Shown: one piece after another, positions 48,701-56,636 of the stretch
Layout of the letters: the number at the start of each line of letters is the position of its first letter
Position numbering within the stretch: position 1 is the stretch's first letter
Origin: Lytechinus pictus
Lineage: Eukaryota; Echinodermata; Echinoidea; Temnopleuroida; Toxopneustidae
Length of the DNA: 64,000 nucleotides
Reading direction: 5' to 3'
Assembly: GCF_037042905.1 (NCBI RefSeq)
Contig: NC_087261.1
Location: forward strand, 14,830,217 to 14,894,216
Notes under the pieces: model-generated
The model's database searches: none
The model's input: only the letters and a program-made list of their open reading frames with translations
What the model was told of the DNA's origin: nothing
Position numbers and translations under genes: made by a program

Positions 48701-51700
48701 CAGTAAGTTCCTAATTTTCATATGACTAGCAAATTAGTCAATTCTCGAAATGTTGAATATTTCTGACCTTTTAAACGTGTCTGTTGCCTATATTTTGTAT
48801 CACACTATTCGATTTCCCTTTCCAAATATTTCAGTGGTATATTTCTGAATATTTTGAATTTGAACATATTCATCTGTACTTGGTTAAAATTGTCAACTTT
48901 TACCTTTATTTTGCTATATCTATGAGTCAATTGTCCAATGATAAATCATATGGATTTCATGTATTTGAGGAGAAAAAATAACATTGTTACATAATGCTTA
49001 AGCAGGGGAAGATTCAGGATTTACTATCAGGACCCAGTTTTGCAAAACAAAATCGATAAGCAAAATGGGCCTGGGGCCAAGCCCCCCATCCATCCCCCTC
49101 CTGGATCTGCGCCTAAGCATAATAGTTTTTTTTTCTAATTTTCGGAATAAATATATCCGATTTCGTATTTTCTTTGTCTTTATTTGAAATTCAAATAAAA
49201 AGAGTCAATTGAGAGCCAGTCATCTTTACCAACCAGAAATTGTTAAAACAATAACTATTCTTGTTGGTGCTGTGAAATGCATTATACGAACGATATGACT
49301 ACAGAAGCAAATAATAATCAAATCAAACTGCATCAACATGAAATTTATTTCTCTAAATAAAACAAAATGTGTAAACAAACTTTTGTTCTCAAATATTTTC
49401 TCATGTTTTCCTTAGGCCGGTGAGGGTCAGCTCGGAACAGACGAATCTGAATTCCAGAGGATTCTTGTTGCTAAGAGTATTCGGCACATTAGGGCTGTGC
49501 TCATTGCATATGCCGCTGTAAGTAGGAAAATTACAGTATATTGGAATATTGCAAGAAATTTTACGTTCTATTCCATATAGCATAAGTCTTCATTAAAGTC
49601 AGATTTTTAGCCGATTTGCGTTCGATTTCATTTCAACAATTTGTAACGCTTCTAAACGGTTGATTTTTTTTGATTTTTTTAATTTACTTTAATACACGCG
49701 ATTTGCAACTGAACGTAAGTTCCTTGCAACAATCATTTTGAGTGGAAGACTTAAGGCCCATTCACTTCCAACAATAAGTTAAAGGTATTGTTTAACTTTG
49801 TGAGCAGCCGATTAAAAAAAATTCTCAAACCAAGATGAAACATGTGTACAAGTGCATGTATTAGAACTAATAAACCCTGAAAACAACCATTATTGAGAAT
49901 GAAAAGCTAAAACTACAAGGCAAACCCCGATTTTGTAAATAGGCGTCTTATAGACGCCTAAATAGTACACATAAGTGTATGGGATGAAATTAAGATGGTG
50001 TTTTCGGTCACTTTATATTTCAATTTTTGAAGCACTAGATAATTATTTTCGAACGCAATTTTTTCTGGGCTTCATTTTTGTAACATATCACAGACACAGG
50101 TGACAAGTGTGACCTTCTAGCTCAGATTTTTTAAAAGTCAAACCAATGTTAACCAATCACTTTAACTGGGTGTACGTTTTGTTTCTTTTTTGTATTTTTT
50201 TTAATTGAGTAAATAGCTACCTTATATGATTCCCTTCATAAAACATGCCAATAAATAAGTGCATTGAATAAAAAGAGAAAGATCAGATTAGTACAGATAA
50301 TTTGCACAAAATTGAGAGATATATGATTTTTTACTTTTCATCACGAGTGGTATGAAAGTAAGAAAGGCGATGATGCCACACGTGCATTTCATTCTGTCGT
50401 ATATACCAAAAATAACAAGGGGCTGAATAAGAACATGCTCAAAATCATTTCATCTCGCTTATTGATGATAAACGAACCAGGAAATAATTTTATTTTGTGG
50501 TTTTGACGATTAAGAAGCTCCTGCATAAGTCATAATAAGTTATATACCACTATGACAGTTAGACTTGCTCTCTTTCTTTCTTTCTTTCTTTCTAATTCTT
50601 CTCTTTATTCTGTTTCTTTGACATGGAATGGTTGGATATCAACTGCCACCAACCCCACTATGCATACGCCAGTTTTATTATTAAAATTAGCATATCTTGT
50701 TTGTCTTGCTCTCCTTTATCATTTTTGTATTTTACTTTGTATGTATTTTTTAAACTAAAACTTGAAGTAGAAATGTGATAGAATGAATTGACTCTCATCC
50801 ATTCATTAACATCATGTAATTTATAATAATAACATTTCCATTTAACAATAATATTTTGACAGGCTGCTGGAAAGACAATGATCGAGTCTATCAAAAGCGA
50901 GATGTCGGGAGACCTGGAGCAAGGTTACCTTAACATTGGTAAGATAAATACTTTAAAATCTTATAAAACTATATCTTTAAAAGATTCAATATCATTTAAT
51001 GTTAATGTAAAATAGCATTTCGTCGCCCCTGAATGTCAATGTTTGGCGGAGGTTGACATGACATGTGGCGAGCGTTGTGGCCCAAATGGATTAGTCTGCG
51101 GACTCTGAAACAGAGGTTGGTGGGATCGAATCCCAGCCATGGCGTAATTTCCTTCTGCAAGAAATTTATCCACAATGTGTTGCACTCAACCCAGATGAGG
51201 TAAATCGGAACCGATATGTAGTAATTCCTTCTATTAAAGCTGTGAGCACTGTCATTAGTAGCCGAGCTTAGCCAGGGTAATATAGGTCTGAGCACCTATC
51301 ATGGTGGATACGTGCGTTTTACAAATACCTAATATTGATATTAGTATGTTCCATCTCAGATTCTCTATAATTTCCCTATATTATTTGCTTGTATAGTGAA
51401 TTACATCAGGAACCCACATGAGTATTTCGCAGAGCTTCTCTACAAAGCGATGAAGGGACTCGGTACAGATGAACGTTGCCTCGGCAGGGTGATTGCTACA
51501 AGGGCTGAGGTGAGTATATACATGATCATTAAAAAATGGCTCTGACAGATCTAGCATGTCTAGAAGGCTTTAATAATGAGTGCTTTTTAAGTACAGATGG
51601 TGCTAAATAGGGGGCTGTGTCTATTGAAACAAAAGCATTGTTGGCTTTTTTTTATGGGGGATTCTTGGAATATCTTACTCTCTTAAAATGTTAGGCAACA

Positions 51701-53036
51701 TACTGTCCACACAACAATTGGTTAAACAAATTATCCAACTATGGGTACTTGTCAACCAATACTATGTAGTTTTCACCCAAAGCTCATATGATTGGTATAA
51801 AACTATCCAGAATTGGATAAAGTTTTAACAAATTGTTGCGTGGACAGTATGTTGCCCAACATTTTTTAAGAGTGTAGGCTCAGTGTCTGTGTAACCACTT
51901 CGCGGCTTAAGATCTGAAACATCACAGCTACGAAAGCAAAAACAAAAAGAAGTAGAAGAGGAAGCTGAAGATATCCCCGATCACCATACAAATAGAGTGA
52001 ACTCATGAATAATGCGATAAATTTTTTTTCGATTTTTGTTGTTGTTTTTAAAGCCCTTTATCTGAGTTCATCCATAATAATGATATTGAATTATGTTGTG
52101 CGGTTCCCAAATGTCGGTGCACTTTTGATAAGTTCTTTGCATAATTTTATTCATGCTGTACTTTATGGAAGTCGACGTCCCGTGAAATCACCCAGAAAAA
52201 TACTGGTACTTCTAAAATAATTTATACCAATAAAAAACAATAGCAATGGTAGTAATAAATACAAAGCAAGACACGGTGGGATATGTACACTACCAATACA
52301 TGTGCGCATACATTCGTAATTCCGAAGCTTCGTTATTCCGAAGGTTCGGATATTCCGAAGGTTCGTATTTCCGAAGGTTCGTAATTCCGACGGTTCGTTA
52401 GTCCGAAAACGAAATGAGGTTCGTAATTCCGAAGGTTCGGTTGTCCGAAAACGAAGTGAGGTTCGTAATTCCGAAGGTTCGTTAATCCGAAAACGAAATG
52501 AGGTTCGTAATTCCGAAGGTTCGTTAGTCCGAAAACGAAATGATTAACGAACCTTATTTCGTTTTCGGACTATCGAACCTTCGGAACAACGAACCTTATT
52601 TCGTTTTCCGATTAACGAACCTTCGGAACAACGAACCTTATTTCGTTTTCGGATTAACGAACCTTCGGAACATCGAACCTTATTTCGTTTTCGGATTATC
52701 GAACCTTCGGAATAACGAACCTTCGGAATAACGCCACAAATATTCGGATTAACGAACCCTTTTACGTTTTCGGATTAACGAACATCGAGGCATAGGCAAT
52801 TTACGTGTTTCGGAATTACGAACCTTCGGAATAAAGAATCTTCGGAATAACGAACCTTCGGAATTACGAAGTGTAACCATAAATGTGACAATTTCTTTTA
52901 TTGCTTATTTGTACAGATCGATCTTGGTAGCATCGCAGACGCCTTCCAAACGATGTACGGTCAAACCCTGGTCGAGTTCATTGAGGACGATGTTTCTGGT
53001 GATTTCAAGAGAGCGTTGATCGCTCTGGCCAGCTAG
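33208..53036 (+). CDS. Annexin gene 2, A13-like, four repeats (12 exons, 316 aa)
   Basis: Predicted cytosolic Ca2+-dependent phospholipid-binding protein, tandem paralogue of gene 1 on the same strand. Exons: 33208-33219, 37413-37488, 41665-41759, 42247-42360, 43906-43962, 45022-45055, 47143-47225, 48372-48440, 49416-49517, 50863-50938, 51397-51509, 52917-53036 (TAG). All junctions are GT/AG and the joined frame is open. Four annexin repeats follow a short N-terminal tail (MENRPTVTEFEG). Calcium loop/cap pairs: G30/E70, G102/E143, G187/E227, G262/D302. The spacing is 40 residues except repeat 2, which has one inserted residue. Repeat 3 has GEGQLGTDE, with leucine where gene 1 has tryptophan. 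The C terminus stops at LAS, without the acidic tail of gene 1. The length is typical for annexins. The 12-nt first exon is the least certain part. Confidence 0.95.
33640..33730. repeat. TTA/GTA trinucleotide array
   Basis: About fifteen TTA triplets, one interrupted by a GTT, run directly into about thirteen GTA/AGT triplets, in intron 1 of gene 2. Confidence 0.95.
33866..34925. repeat. segmental duplication copy A
   Basis: Collinear with 35478-36770: shared landmarks include ATCAATTAGCGCAATCAATA (33967 and 35572), GAATCAATATCGCC, GGTATAC and CAAGTCTTGATGGTGTGGGA (34789 and 35877). This copy keeps a LINE 3' portion (34193-34740) that is absent from copy B. Confidence 0.8.
34193..34860 (-). 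pseudogene. LINE 3' end with reverse-transcriptase C-terminal tail
   Basis: On the minus strand, about 34830-34590, a frame reads NLPPTPSRLELCSLYAYQDK, later IRHHGSDVWNSLPHNI and SFKLAVQHNLLSKLQ, with at least two in-frame stops. The WNSLP and FK..L pattern is the familiar C-terminal tail of non-LTR retrotransposon ORF2 proteins. An AATA-type tail (34193-34216) gives the 3' end and orientation. It is clearly inactive, and only the 3' part is present. Confidence 0.6.
34990..35168. mobile_element. GGGGCCGCGGAACC-ended G/C-run MITE
   Basis: Ends CGGGGCCGCGGAACC and GTTCCGCGGCCCCTG are inverted repeats. Internal C-runs flank ACATGACCATTATGATTGTG. It lies between the two duplication copies and has no coding content. 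Confidence 0.6.
35260..35450. repeat. CACAGTGTG-type short-motif patch
   Basis: Scattered CACAGT/ACTGTG motifs (CCACAGTATG, CACTGTCAAATTTGAGCA, AGTCCACTATGTG) resemble the phrases of the arrays at 46200-47040 and 54160-55390. Confidence 0.45.
35478..36770. repeat. segmental duplication copy B
   Basis: Second copy of 33866-34925 (offset 1605-1612 bp at its left part). It is interrupted by the TTAA element 35927-36687 and lacks most of the LINE part, and a 20-bp deletion is visible near 35868. Confidence 0.8.
35927..36687. mobile_element. piggyBac-like nonautonomous element, TTAA TSD
   Basis: The body begins CCCTAACTAGGCCGGG and ends CCCGGCCATTTTAGGG, flanked by TTAA at 35923-35926 and 36688-36691. 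CCC..GGG termini with TTAA duplication are the piggyBac signature. The paralogous site in duplication copy A (about 34836-34842, CTAACAT) is empty, confirming a discrete insertion. The 761 bp body includes mirrored GGGGTTGATTCAACCCC near both ends and no transposase. Confidence 0.85.
36825..36969. mobile_element. short hAT-like MITE, 6/8 TSD
   Basis: Flanked by TACGAATG and TAAGAATA. Ends CATGGTCCTGGGAAG and AAGGCCCTG resemble those of the element at 56342-56628. The 145 bp body is non-coding. Confidence 0.45.
37413..37488 (+). CDS. annexin gene 2, exon 2 (start of repeat 1)
   Basis: 76 nt, residues 5-29 plus one base: PTVTEFEGFDKDEDVQVLRK, then AMKGL. Phase-1 donor CTTG|gtatgg. Same length and phase as gene 1 exon 3. 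Confidence 0.97.
38257..38560 (+). mobile_element. tRNA-headed SINE (fullest copy)
   Basis: A box GTAGCCCAGTGG and B box GGTTCGAATCT lie in a ~75 bp tRNA-like head whose anticodon-loop position reads CTTTGAA (TTG). The body has CTGTGCTGCACTCAACCCAG and GTGAGGTGAATGGGTACC. The tail has TAATAATAATAA and GCTATACAAATGCC. Related copies: 51064-51350 and truncated pieces at 7840, 26735 and 27160. Confidence 0.75.
38990..39708. repeat. GGTCTAAT-type inverted element (copy 2)
   Basis: The left half (39004-39170) repeats TTCGTCCA/GGTCTAAT phrases. The right half (39200-39400) has the reverse complement TAGACGAAATGG. It is collinear with 6891-7210 (ATCATTTGGTCTA, TTCGTCCACTATCCAC). Looser motifs continue to 39700 and, after an inserted hAT-like element, at 40146-40240. 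Confidence 0.7.
39709..40045. mobile_element. hAT-like MITE, 6/8 TSD
   Basis: Flanked by CCTAAAAG (39701-39708) and CCTATAAA (40046-40053). Ends CAGGGGCGGAAATCTCTCCC and GGGATATCCGCCCATG. The body has repeated GACAAGCAAAAA and GTAGGGGGGACA phrases. It is inserted in the GGTCTAAT element. Confidence 0.6.
40870..40973. mobile_element. ACGAAACCGACTCC inverted-repeat MITE (copy 2)
   Basis: GTGAAACCGACTCCAGTCC on the left and GGTTTGGAGTAGGTTTCGTT on the right, followed by GGTGTGAGTGTAG. Same family as 8066-8170. Confidence 0.65.
41030..41194. mobile_element. 165-bp hairpin MITE (ACCTCGGTCACATTTGC ends)
   Basis: Left arm ACCTCGGTCACATTTGCTCT through GGCGAGTCGAAAACAACCG, and right arm its reverse complement to GCAAATGTGACCGAGGT. 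The arms are about 60 bp. TA dinucleotides abut both ends, so a TA target is likely. Confidence 0.7.
41430..41560. mobile_element. TTAA MITE right-arm fragment
   Basis: ATCGTCTCCCTTGTTTCAT, TTTGTGAAATTAAGCCAA, TAACTTTCTTGTTTTACA and TTTCAGTGTTA follow the order of the right arm of the element at 8227-8820. Confidence 0.45.
41665..41759 (+). CDS. annexin gene 2, exon 3 (repeat 1 calcium loop)
   Basis: 95 nt, residues 30-61. It completes KGLGTDE and continues ILDILCYRTNDQRQEL to YGR, phase 0. The length equals gene 1 exon 4. Confidence 0.97.
41861..42101. mobile_element. GGTGTTAA/TTAACACC iterated-motif element
   Basis: Ends GCAGTGTAAAAACCGGTG and GTTTTTGCAGTGT are inverted. The interior repeats GGTGTTAA-like motifs in the left half and TTAACACC-like motifs in the right half, between exons 3 and 4 of gene 2. 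No coding content. Confidence 0.6.
42247..42360 (+). CDS. annexin gene 2, exon 4 (repeat 1 end, repeat 2 start)
   Basis: 114 nt, residues 62-99. It contains DLKSELKGDFEDIIV with cap E70 and ends LKNAMS. Phase 0, donor TCG|gtaaga. The length equals gene 1 exon 5. Confidence 0.97.
42506..43053. mobile_element. GCGGATC-ended G/C-run element
   Basis: Ends CAGAAGCGGATCTAGAGG and CTGGATCCGCCCCTG are inverted, directly abutted by ATTCA on both sides (42501-42505 and 43054-43058). The interior has C-, A-, T- and G-runs and CTCGCTCGCTCCGCTCG. The 5-bp flank could be the remnant of an 8-bp duplication. Confidence 0.5.
43681..43745. repeat. ATC trinucleotide array
   Basis: Short ATC-rich array in intron 4 of gene 2. 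It is in the opposite strand sense to the GAT arrays in gene 1 introns. Confidence 0.85.
43906..43962 (+). CDS. annexin gene 2, exon 5 (repeat 2 calcium loop)
   Basis: 57 nt, residues 100-118, GAGTDEKVLLEILCARSNA, phase 0, donor GCC|gtgagt. The length equals gene 1 exon 6. Confidence 0.97.
44181..44791. mobile_element. TTAA-flanked palindromic MITE (AGGCCAAGTCCACC family, copy 2)
   Basis: TTAA at 44177-44180 and 44792-44795. The left end GGACAAGTTTACCCC and the right end GGGTGGACTTGACCT are inverted. The arms are collinear with 8227-8820, including CATGTGGAATTA and ATATGGTTCAGTCAAGTTGG. Confidence 0.7.
45022..45055 (+). CDS. annexin gene 2, exon 6
   Basis: 34 nt, residues 119-129 (QIQLIKAAYVK) plus one base. 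Phase-1 donor AAAG|gtgaga. Same length and phase as gene 1 exon 7. Confidence 0.95.
46200..47040. repeat. CACACTGTG region with an 11-bp minisatellite
   Basis: The intron is full of CACACTGTG-like motifs. From 46903 to about 47012, ten in-register 11-bp units of consensus ACACTGTGAAC follow each other, and three more lie at 46727-46759. The minus-strand frame of QCIHSVF repeats is an artefact of the array. Confidence 0.85.
47143..47225 (+). CDS. annexin gene 2, exon 7 (repeat 2 cap)
   Basis: 83 nt, residues 130-157. [20 protein letters not shown] carries cap E143. It is one codon longer than gene 1 exon 8, so the loop-to-cap spacing is 41 rather than 40. Its acceptor lies about 100 bp after the 11-bp array. 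Confidence 0.95.
47342..47447. mobile_element. ACGAAACCGACTCC inverted-repeat MITE (copy 3)
   Basis: TTAACGAAACTGACTCCAAA and GGTCTGGAATCGATTTCGTT arms. It ends 6 bp before the tRNA-Leu-like SINE. Confidence 0.65.
47454..47528 (+). mobile_element. 75-bp tRNA-Leu-like SINE head (copy 2)
   Basis: GGTGCCGTGGCC and GGCCACGGCACC form a perfect 12-bp terminal inverted repeat. GGGGTTCGATTCCC looks like a T arm. The 3' flank to about 47580 (GTTTAATTGACGGTGCAG) matches the copy at 9608-9682. Confidence 0.6.
48372..48440 (+). CDS. annexin gene 2, exon 8 (linker)
   Basis: 69 nt, residues 158-180, GARDESDEIDAEKVEADAQA to LVE. It is preceded by a CT-rich tract as in gene 1. Phase 0 on both sides. Confidence 0.95.
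49416..49517 (+). CDS. annexin gene 2, exon 9 (repeat 3 calcium loop)
   Basis: 102 nt, residues 181-214. AGEGQLGTDESEFQRILVAK to IAYAA. The repeat-3 loop has leucine instead of tryptophan before GTD. The length equals gene 1 exon 10. Confidence 0.97.
50863..50938 (+). CDS. annexin gene 2, exon 10 (repeat 3 cap)
   Basis: 76 nt, residues 215-239 plus one base, SIKSEMSGDLEQGYLNI with cap E227. Phase-1 donor. The length equals gene 1 exon 11. Confidence 0.97.
51064..51350 (+). mobile_element. tRNA-headed SINE (second full copy)
   Basis: GCGAGCGTTGTGGCCCAAAT head, GATCGAATCCCAGCCATGGC B-box region, body TGCACTCAACCCAGATGAGG and tail GGGTAATATAGG. Homologous to 38257-38560 along its length; it lies in intron 10 of gene 2. 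Confidence 0.7.
51397..51509 (+). CDS. annexin gene 2, exon 11 (repeat 4 calcium loop)
   Basis: 113 nt, residues 240-277, NPHEYFAELLYKAMKGLGTD to RAE. Donor GAG|gtgagt. The length equals gene 1 exon 12. Confidence 0.97.
51678..51876. mobile_element. ~200 bp MITE with ~48-bp inverted ends
   Basis: The left end CTCTTAAAATGTTAGGCAAC continues to ATACTGTCCACACAACAATT. The right end is its near reverse complement (AATTGTTGCGTGGACAGTAT to AACATTTTTTAAGAGTG). No coding content. Confidence 0.7.
52313..52875. repeat. inverted 42-bp satellite element, last intron of gene 2
   Basis: In the left half a 42-bp unit (AGGTTCGTAATTCCGAAGG, then TTCGTTAGTCCGAAAACG) recurs at 52417, 52459 and 52501. From about 52545 the same unit appears in reverse complement, with GAACCTTATT at 52549, 52591, 52633 and 52675, again exactly 42 bp apart. 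The outer edges CATTCGTAATTCCGAAG and CTTCGGAATTACGAAGTG mirror each other. It ends about 40 bp before the exon 12 acceptor. Confidence 0.88.
52917..53036 (+). CDS. annexin gene 2, exon 12 (C terminus)
   Basis: 120 nt, residues 278-316 and TAG at 53034-53036. IDLGSIADAFQTMYGQTLVE, then FIEDDVSGDFKRALIALAS with cap D302. It is shorter than gene 1 exon 13 by six codons. Confidence 0.97.
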   Translation: MDLGSIADAFQTMYGQTLVEFIEDDVSGDFKRALIALAS

Positions 53037-53130
53037 ATCGCTGACCACACCGCCAATCATCGTCTTGGCCATTAGAATCATCCTCTCGACCATTTTAGAA
53101 GCATCTAGAATACTCCCGCATCTTTACCCC

Positions 53131-53136
53131 AATAAA
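53131..53136 (+). terminator. candidate polyadenylation signal, annexin gene 2
   Basis: AATAAA lies 95 bp after the stop codon, in a short 3'UTR-like stretch. It is the first canonical hexamer after the stop. Confidence 0.55.
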
Positions 53137-54150
53137 AAAAGATGGACACTCCCACAGAGCCTTAATTTGTAAATTTGTAAATTATATTCTTATATGAATA
53201 CATCGCTAAAATATAGACGTAGATAATATGTGGTGTGTAGGCATGTTTTGAGAGTGTGCTCGAGATAGGGTGTGTGTTTCTGAATATTCATTAATTCTAC
53301 GGAAATACATAATAACGCATCCCATCCCTGTTCAGTGTCGACACTACGCATATCTCTGTTGGATTCTTACTTGTAAATATATTTTTATCTAAATGAAAAG
53401 CTTTGTTAGTTTATTCACTTTATTGGTCTCTTATTGCGATTGATATCAGAATAATAAGAACTACAGCATTTCCAAAAACTTGTTATAATTTTATGTTCTT
53501 AAATGACGTTAAATTGAAAGGAATTGGATTGAAACCGTTATATACATCTTATCTCTTTTGCTCGCACCCCCTCCCCTTCTCAGTCTCGTCCTCCCCCCCC
53601 CCCCTCTCTCTCTCTCTCCTTCTTGTTCTATTTCAATTCAGTCTTATTCTTTTCCTACACGTATATGATTTCAAAGCCATTTTCATGTAGCCGTGTTCAT
53701 CTTGTGGTCTAATCGTCCGGTTTTTTTTTATAACTCGATAATGAAAAGATGGATAATTATATTGTTCTATTTCATGTAGTCTGTTGTTTTCATGTGGTCA
53801 TTACAAAGGGCCTACCTTAGGCTATTATGTTTGAAATAATAAGATCATGTATGTATTGGTGTAATTCTCAATATGAATGCAATGAGGTAATATTGCAGTA
53901 ACTTCTGTCAACCTTTTATTGCTATGCTATGTGAAATGATTTCACCCAATGAATTCAGATCATTTTTACATTTCAAGTTATGAATTTCGGTAACTTAATG
54001 TACGCTGATTAATGACTAATTTGAGTTTGAAAAAGGAATAAAAAAGAAAGTGAAAATAAAAGATCTGATGTGCTTCATTTGAACATGTATTATTTCTTCT
54101 TGTAGAATAGGAAGTACAGTTGAGGGAATACCCTATAACCCTGCTGAAAA
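53137..54150. other. downstream flank of gene 2, no gene recognised
   Basis: AT-rich sequence with a CT microsatellite near 53590-53625. No exon-like block is supported. Confidence 0.4.
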
Positions 54151-54159
54151 CGAACATTG

Positions 54160-55400
54160 TGCCACATAGTTTGTGAAGTGTGTTCACATAGACAGTTGAC
54201 AATGTGTTCATACGATGGGCTACATGGAGATTTTCACATCTGTAAAATACCCACTATTAATGTACATATACGCAGTGTGAGTGTTCCGTGAGCGTGATCG
54301 AATAGTGGACTGTGTGAAGACGAGATAATCACTGTTAAAATTTGCAAATTCAACAGTGTGGAGATAATTTCACACTGTGGACACCTCGACAGTGTGACTG
54401 TTCACAGCGAGTTCACATAGTGGACCATGAGAAAATATAATACACACTGTTAAAATGCCCAAATTTAACAGTGTGGAGATAATAAAAGAGTTACACACTG
54501 TAATAGTAGAGATAGATTCACACTGTGGATACCTCGACAGTGTGACTGTTCAGTGTGTTCACATTGTCGACTATGTGGAAATGTAATACACACTGTTAAA
54601 AGGCCCAAATTTAACAGTGTGGATATAATGATATAGTTAAACACTGTAATAGTAGAGATAGTTTCACACTGTGGATACCTACACAGTGTGACTGATCAGT
54701 GTGTTCACATGGTCGACTATGTGGAAATGTAATACACACTGTTAAAAGGCCCAAATTTAACAGTGTGGATATAATGATAGAGTTAAACACTGTAATAGCA
54801 GAGATAGTTTCACACTGTGAATACCTAGACAGTGTGACTGATCAGTGTGTTCACATGGTCGACTATGTGGAAATGTAATACACACTGTTATAATGCTCAA
54901 ATTTAACAGTGTGGTGATAATTTCACACTGTGGACACCGCAACAGTGCAAGTGTTCACAGTGTGTTCACATGGTCGACTATGTGGAAATGTAATACACAC
55001 TGTTAAAATGCTCAAATAAAACAGTGTGGAGATAGTTTCACACTGTGGACACCTCGACAGTGTGACTGTTCACAGTGTGTTCACATGGTCGACTATGTGG
55101 AAATGTGATACACACGGTTAGAATGCTCAAATTTAACAGTGTGGAGATAATGATAGAATTAAACACTGTAATAGTAGAGATAGTTTCACACTGTGAATAC
55201 CTAGACAGTGTGTCTGCTCAGTATGTTCACATGGTCGACTAATTGAAAATGTGATACACACTTTTAAAATACTCAAATTTAACAGTGTGGAGATAGTTTC
55301 ACACTCTGGACACCTCGACAGTGTGACTGTTCAGTGTCTTTACAGTGTGGACTGAGTGAAGCTGGGATTCACACCGTTAATAGACGTGATAGAGTGACGG
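54160..55400. repeat. CACACTGTG/ACAGTGTG tandem array (~116 and ~145 bp units)
   Basis: The anchor GTCGACTA recurs at about 54567, 54711, 54858, 54973, 55089 and 55234, giving periods of 144, 147, 115, 116 and 145 bp. Long units contain an additional ~30 bp block (ATAATGATAGAGTTAAACAC, TGTAATAGTAGAGAT). Each unit alternates ACACACTGTTAAAA with TTTAACAGTGTG, so it is rich in local inverted repeats. Confidence 0.88.
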
Positions 55401-55903
55401 TCAGATTAACATTTATTTGGTATAAAGTAAAATCAAGATACAATTATTGATATAAACAATGTAGTGCATGGAATACCAGGATTTCTAACAAAAAGTTACA
55501 AACCTGTAAACAAGCAACCCTCGACATACAAAATTATGAAGTACAATGAAAACAATAAAATTAGGTAGTAAATAATATAAAATGAATAACAATGGAAATA
55601 TAACAATAAATTCATATGAATACTTAAGAATTAACGAACATCAAAGAAATAATCAGAATCATTTAACATAATTACAATATATCAATAAGTGGCAAGTATT
55701 GTGCTCTTTAATTCATTTTTAATGAAATATAATTCGAAGTACCCTTTTAATTACTGTGTAGAGAACTTTTATCCCTGAAATCTAAAACATTGTGTTCCAC
55801 ACTTTAAACACGCTGTGGGGAATTATGTTCTTTATACAGGGAAATACGGATGTACGTGGGAAATAAAGGGTATGTGTAGAGACATCAAATGACTAATAAG
55901 ATT

Positions 55904-55904
<1 letters not shown>

Positions 55905-55960
<56 letters not shown>

Positions 55961-55990
55961 TTATATATAAATATATATATATATACATAT
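55905..55990. repeat. TA microsatellite
   Basis: An AT/TA dinucleotide tract with a few TTT interruptions. The surrounding 55430-56330 shows no gene that I can support. Confidence 0.9.
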
Positions 55991-56341
55991 ATATTTGAAT
56001 GTATTTGCATTTATTTACATGCATTTGAACTGTATAAATAAACGAATGAAAAATGCAGAAGAAAATATTTCGAATATTCACTTATGACGAATATAGTTAT
56101 AGTCACAAATTTTGGGATAAAATGAAGCTGCATGAGTTTAACCTAAATGAAATACACAGCACGGTAGTACATAATTGTGTTCATTTATACTGTTGTAATT
56201 TGTACCTTTGCATGATGATTTCTAGCCTCTCATCCTAAAATAGAAACTTGTCTCACCGACCCCAAGGCACTCCACTGCGAGTGCATTCTGTCACAAAAAT
56301 CTCAAAATAGACAAAAGCCCCCTTCCCTAGAATCAATAGTT

Positions 56342-56628
56342 CAGGGCCCTGGGAACGATTTCTTGACTGGGGGTGCCGATGTAAATTTGACAACCCCCCC
56401 CCCCCCCCAAAAAAAAAAAAAAAAAGGTTTCACTATAAAGTGAAGGTCATTTCGGTCCAGAGAAATTCTAAGAGCAAAAAAAGAGTGAAGATTCACTACA
56501 AAACTCATTTTGGTTACATTTTTTAACACCTACCAGAATTTCAGGGATGCTTCCTATCGAGAATAGTACACGCAGCACCCCCAAGGAATTTTTTGGGGCC
56601 CCCATTACCCCCACTTCCCAGGGCCATG
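56342..56628. mobile_element. hAT-like MITE with 7/8 TSD
   Basis: Flanked by CAATAGTT (56334-56341) and CAATTGTT (56629-56636). Ends CAGGGCCCTGGGAACG and CTTCCCAGGGCCATG are inverted. The interior has C- and A-runs. Related to the element at 36825-36969. Confidence 0.65.
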
Positions 56629-56636
56629 CAATTGTT

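Noticed and set aside
52540-52731. Repeat protein with NEPYFVFGL units
   Set aside because: The frame is the translation of the 42-bp satellite arm (42 is a multiple of three), inside an intron.
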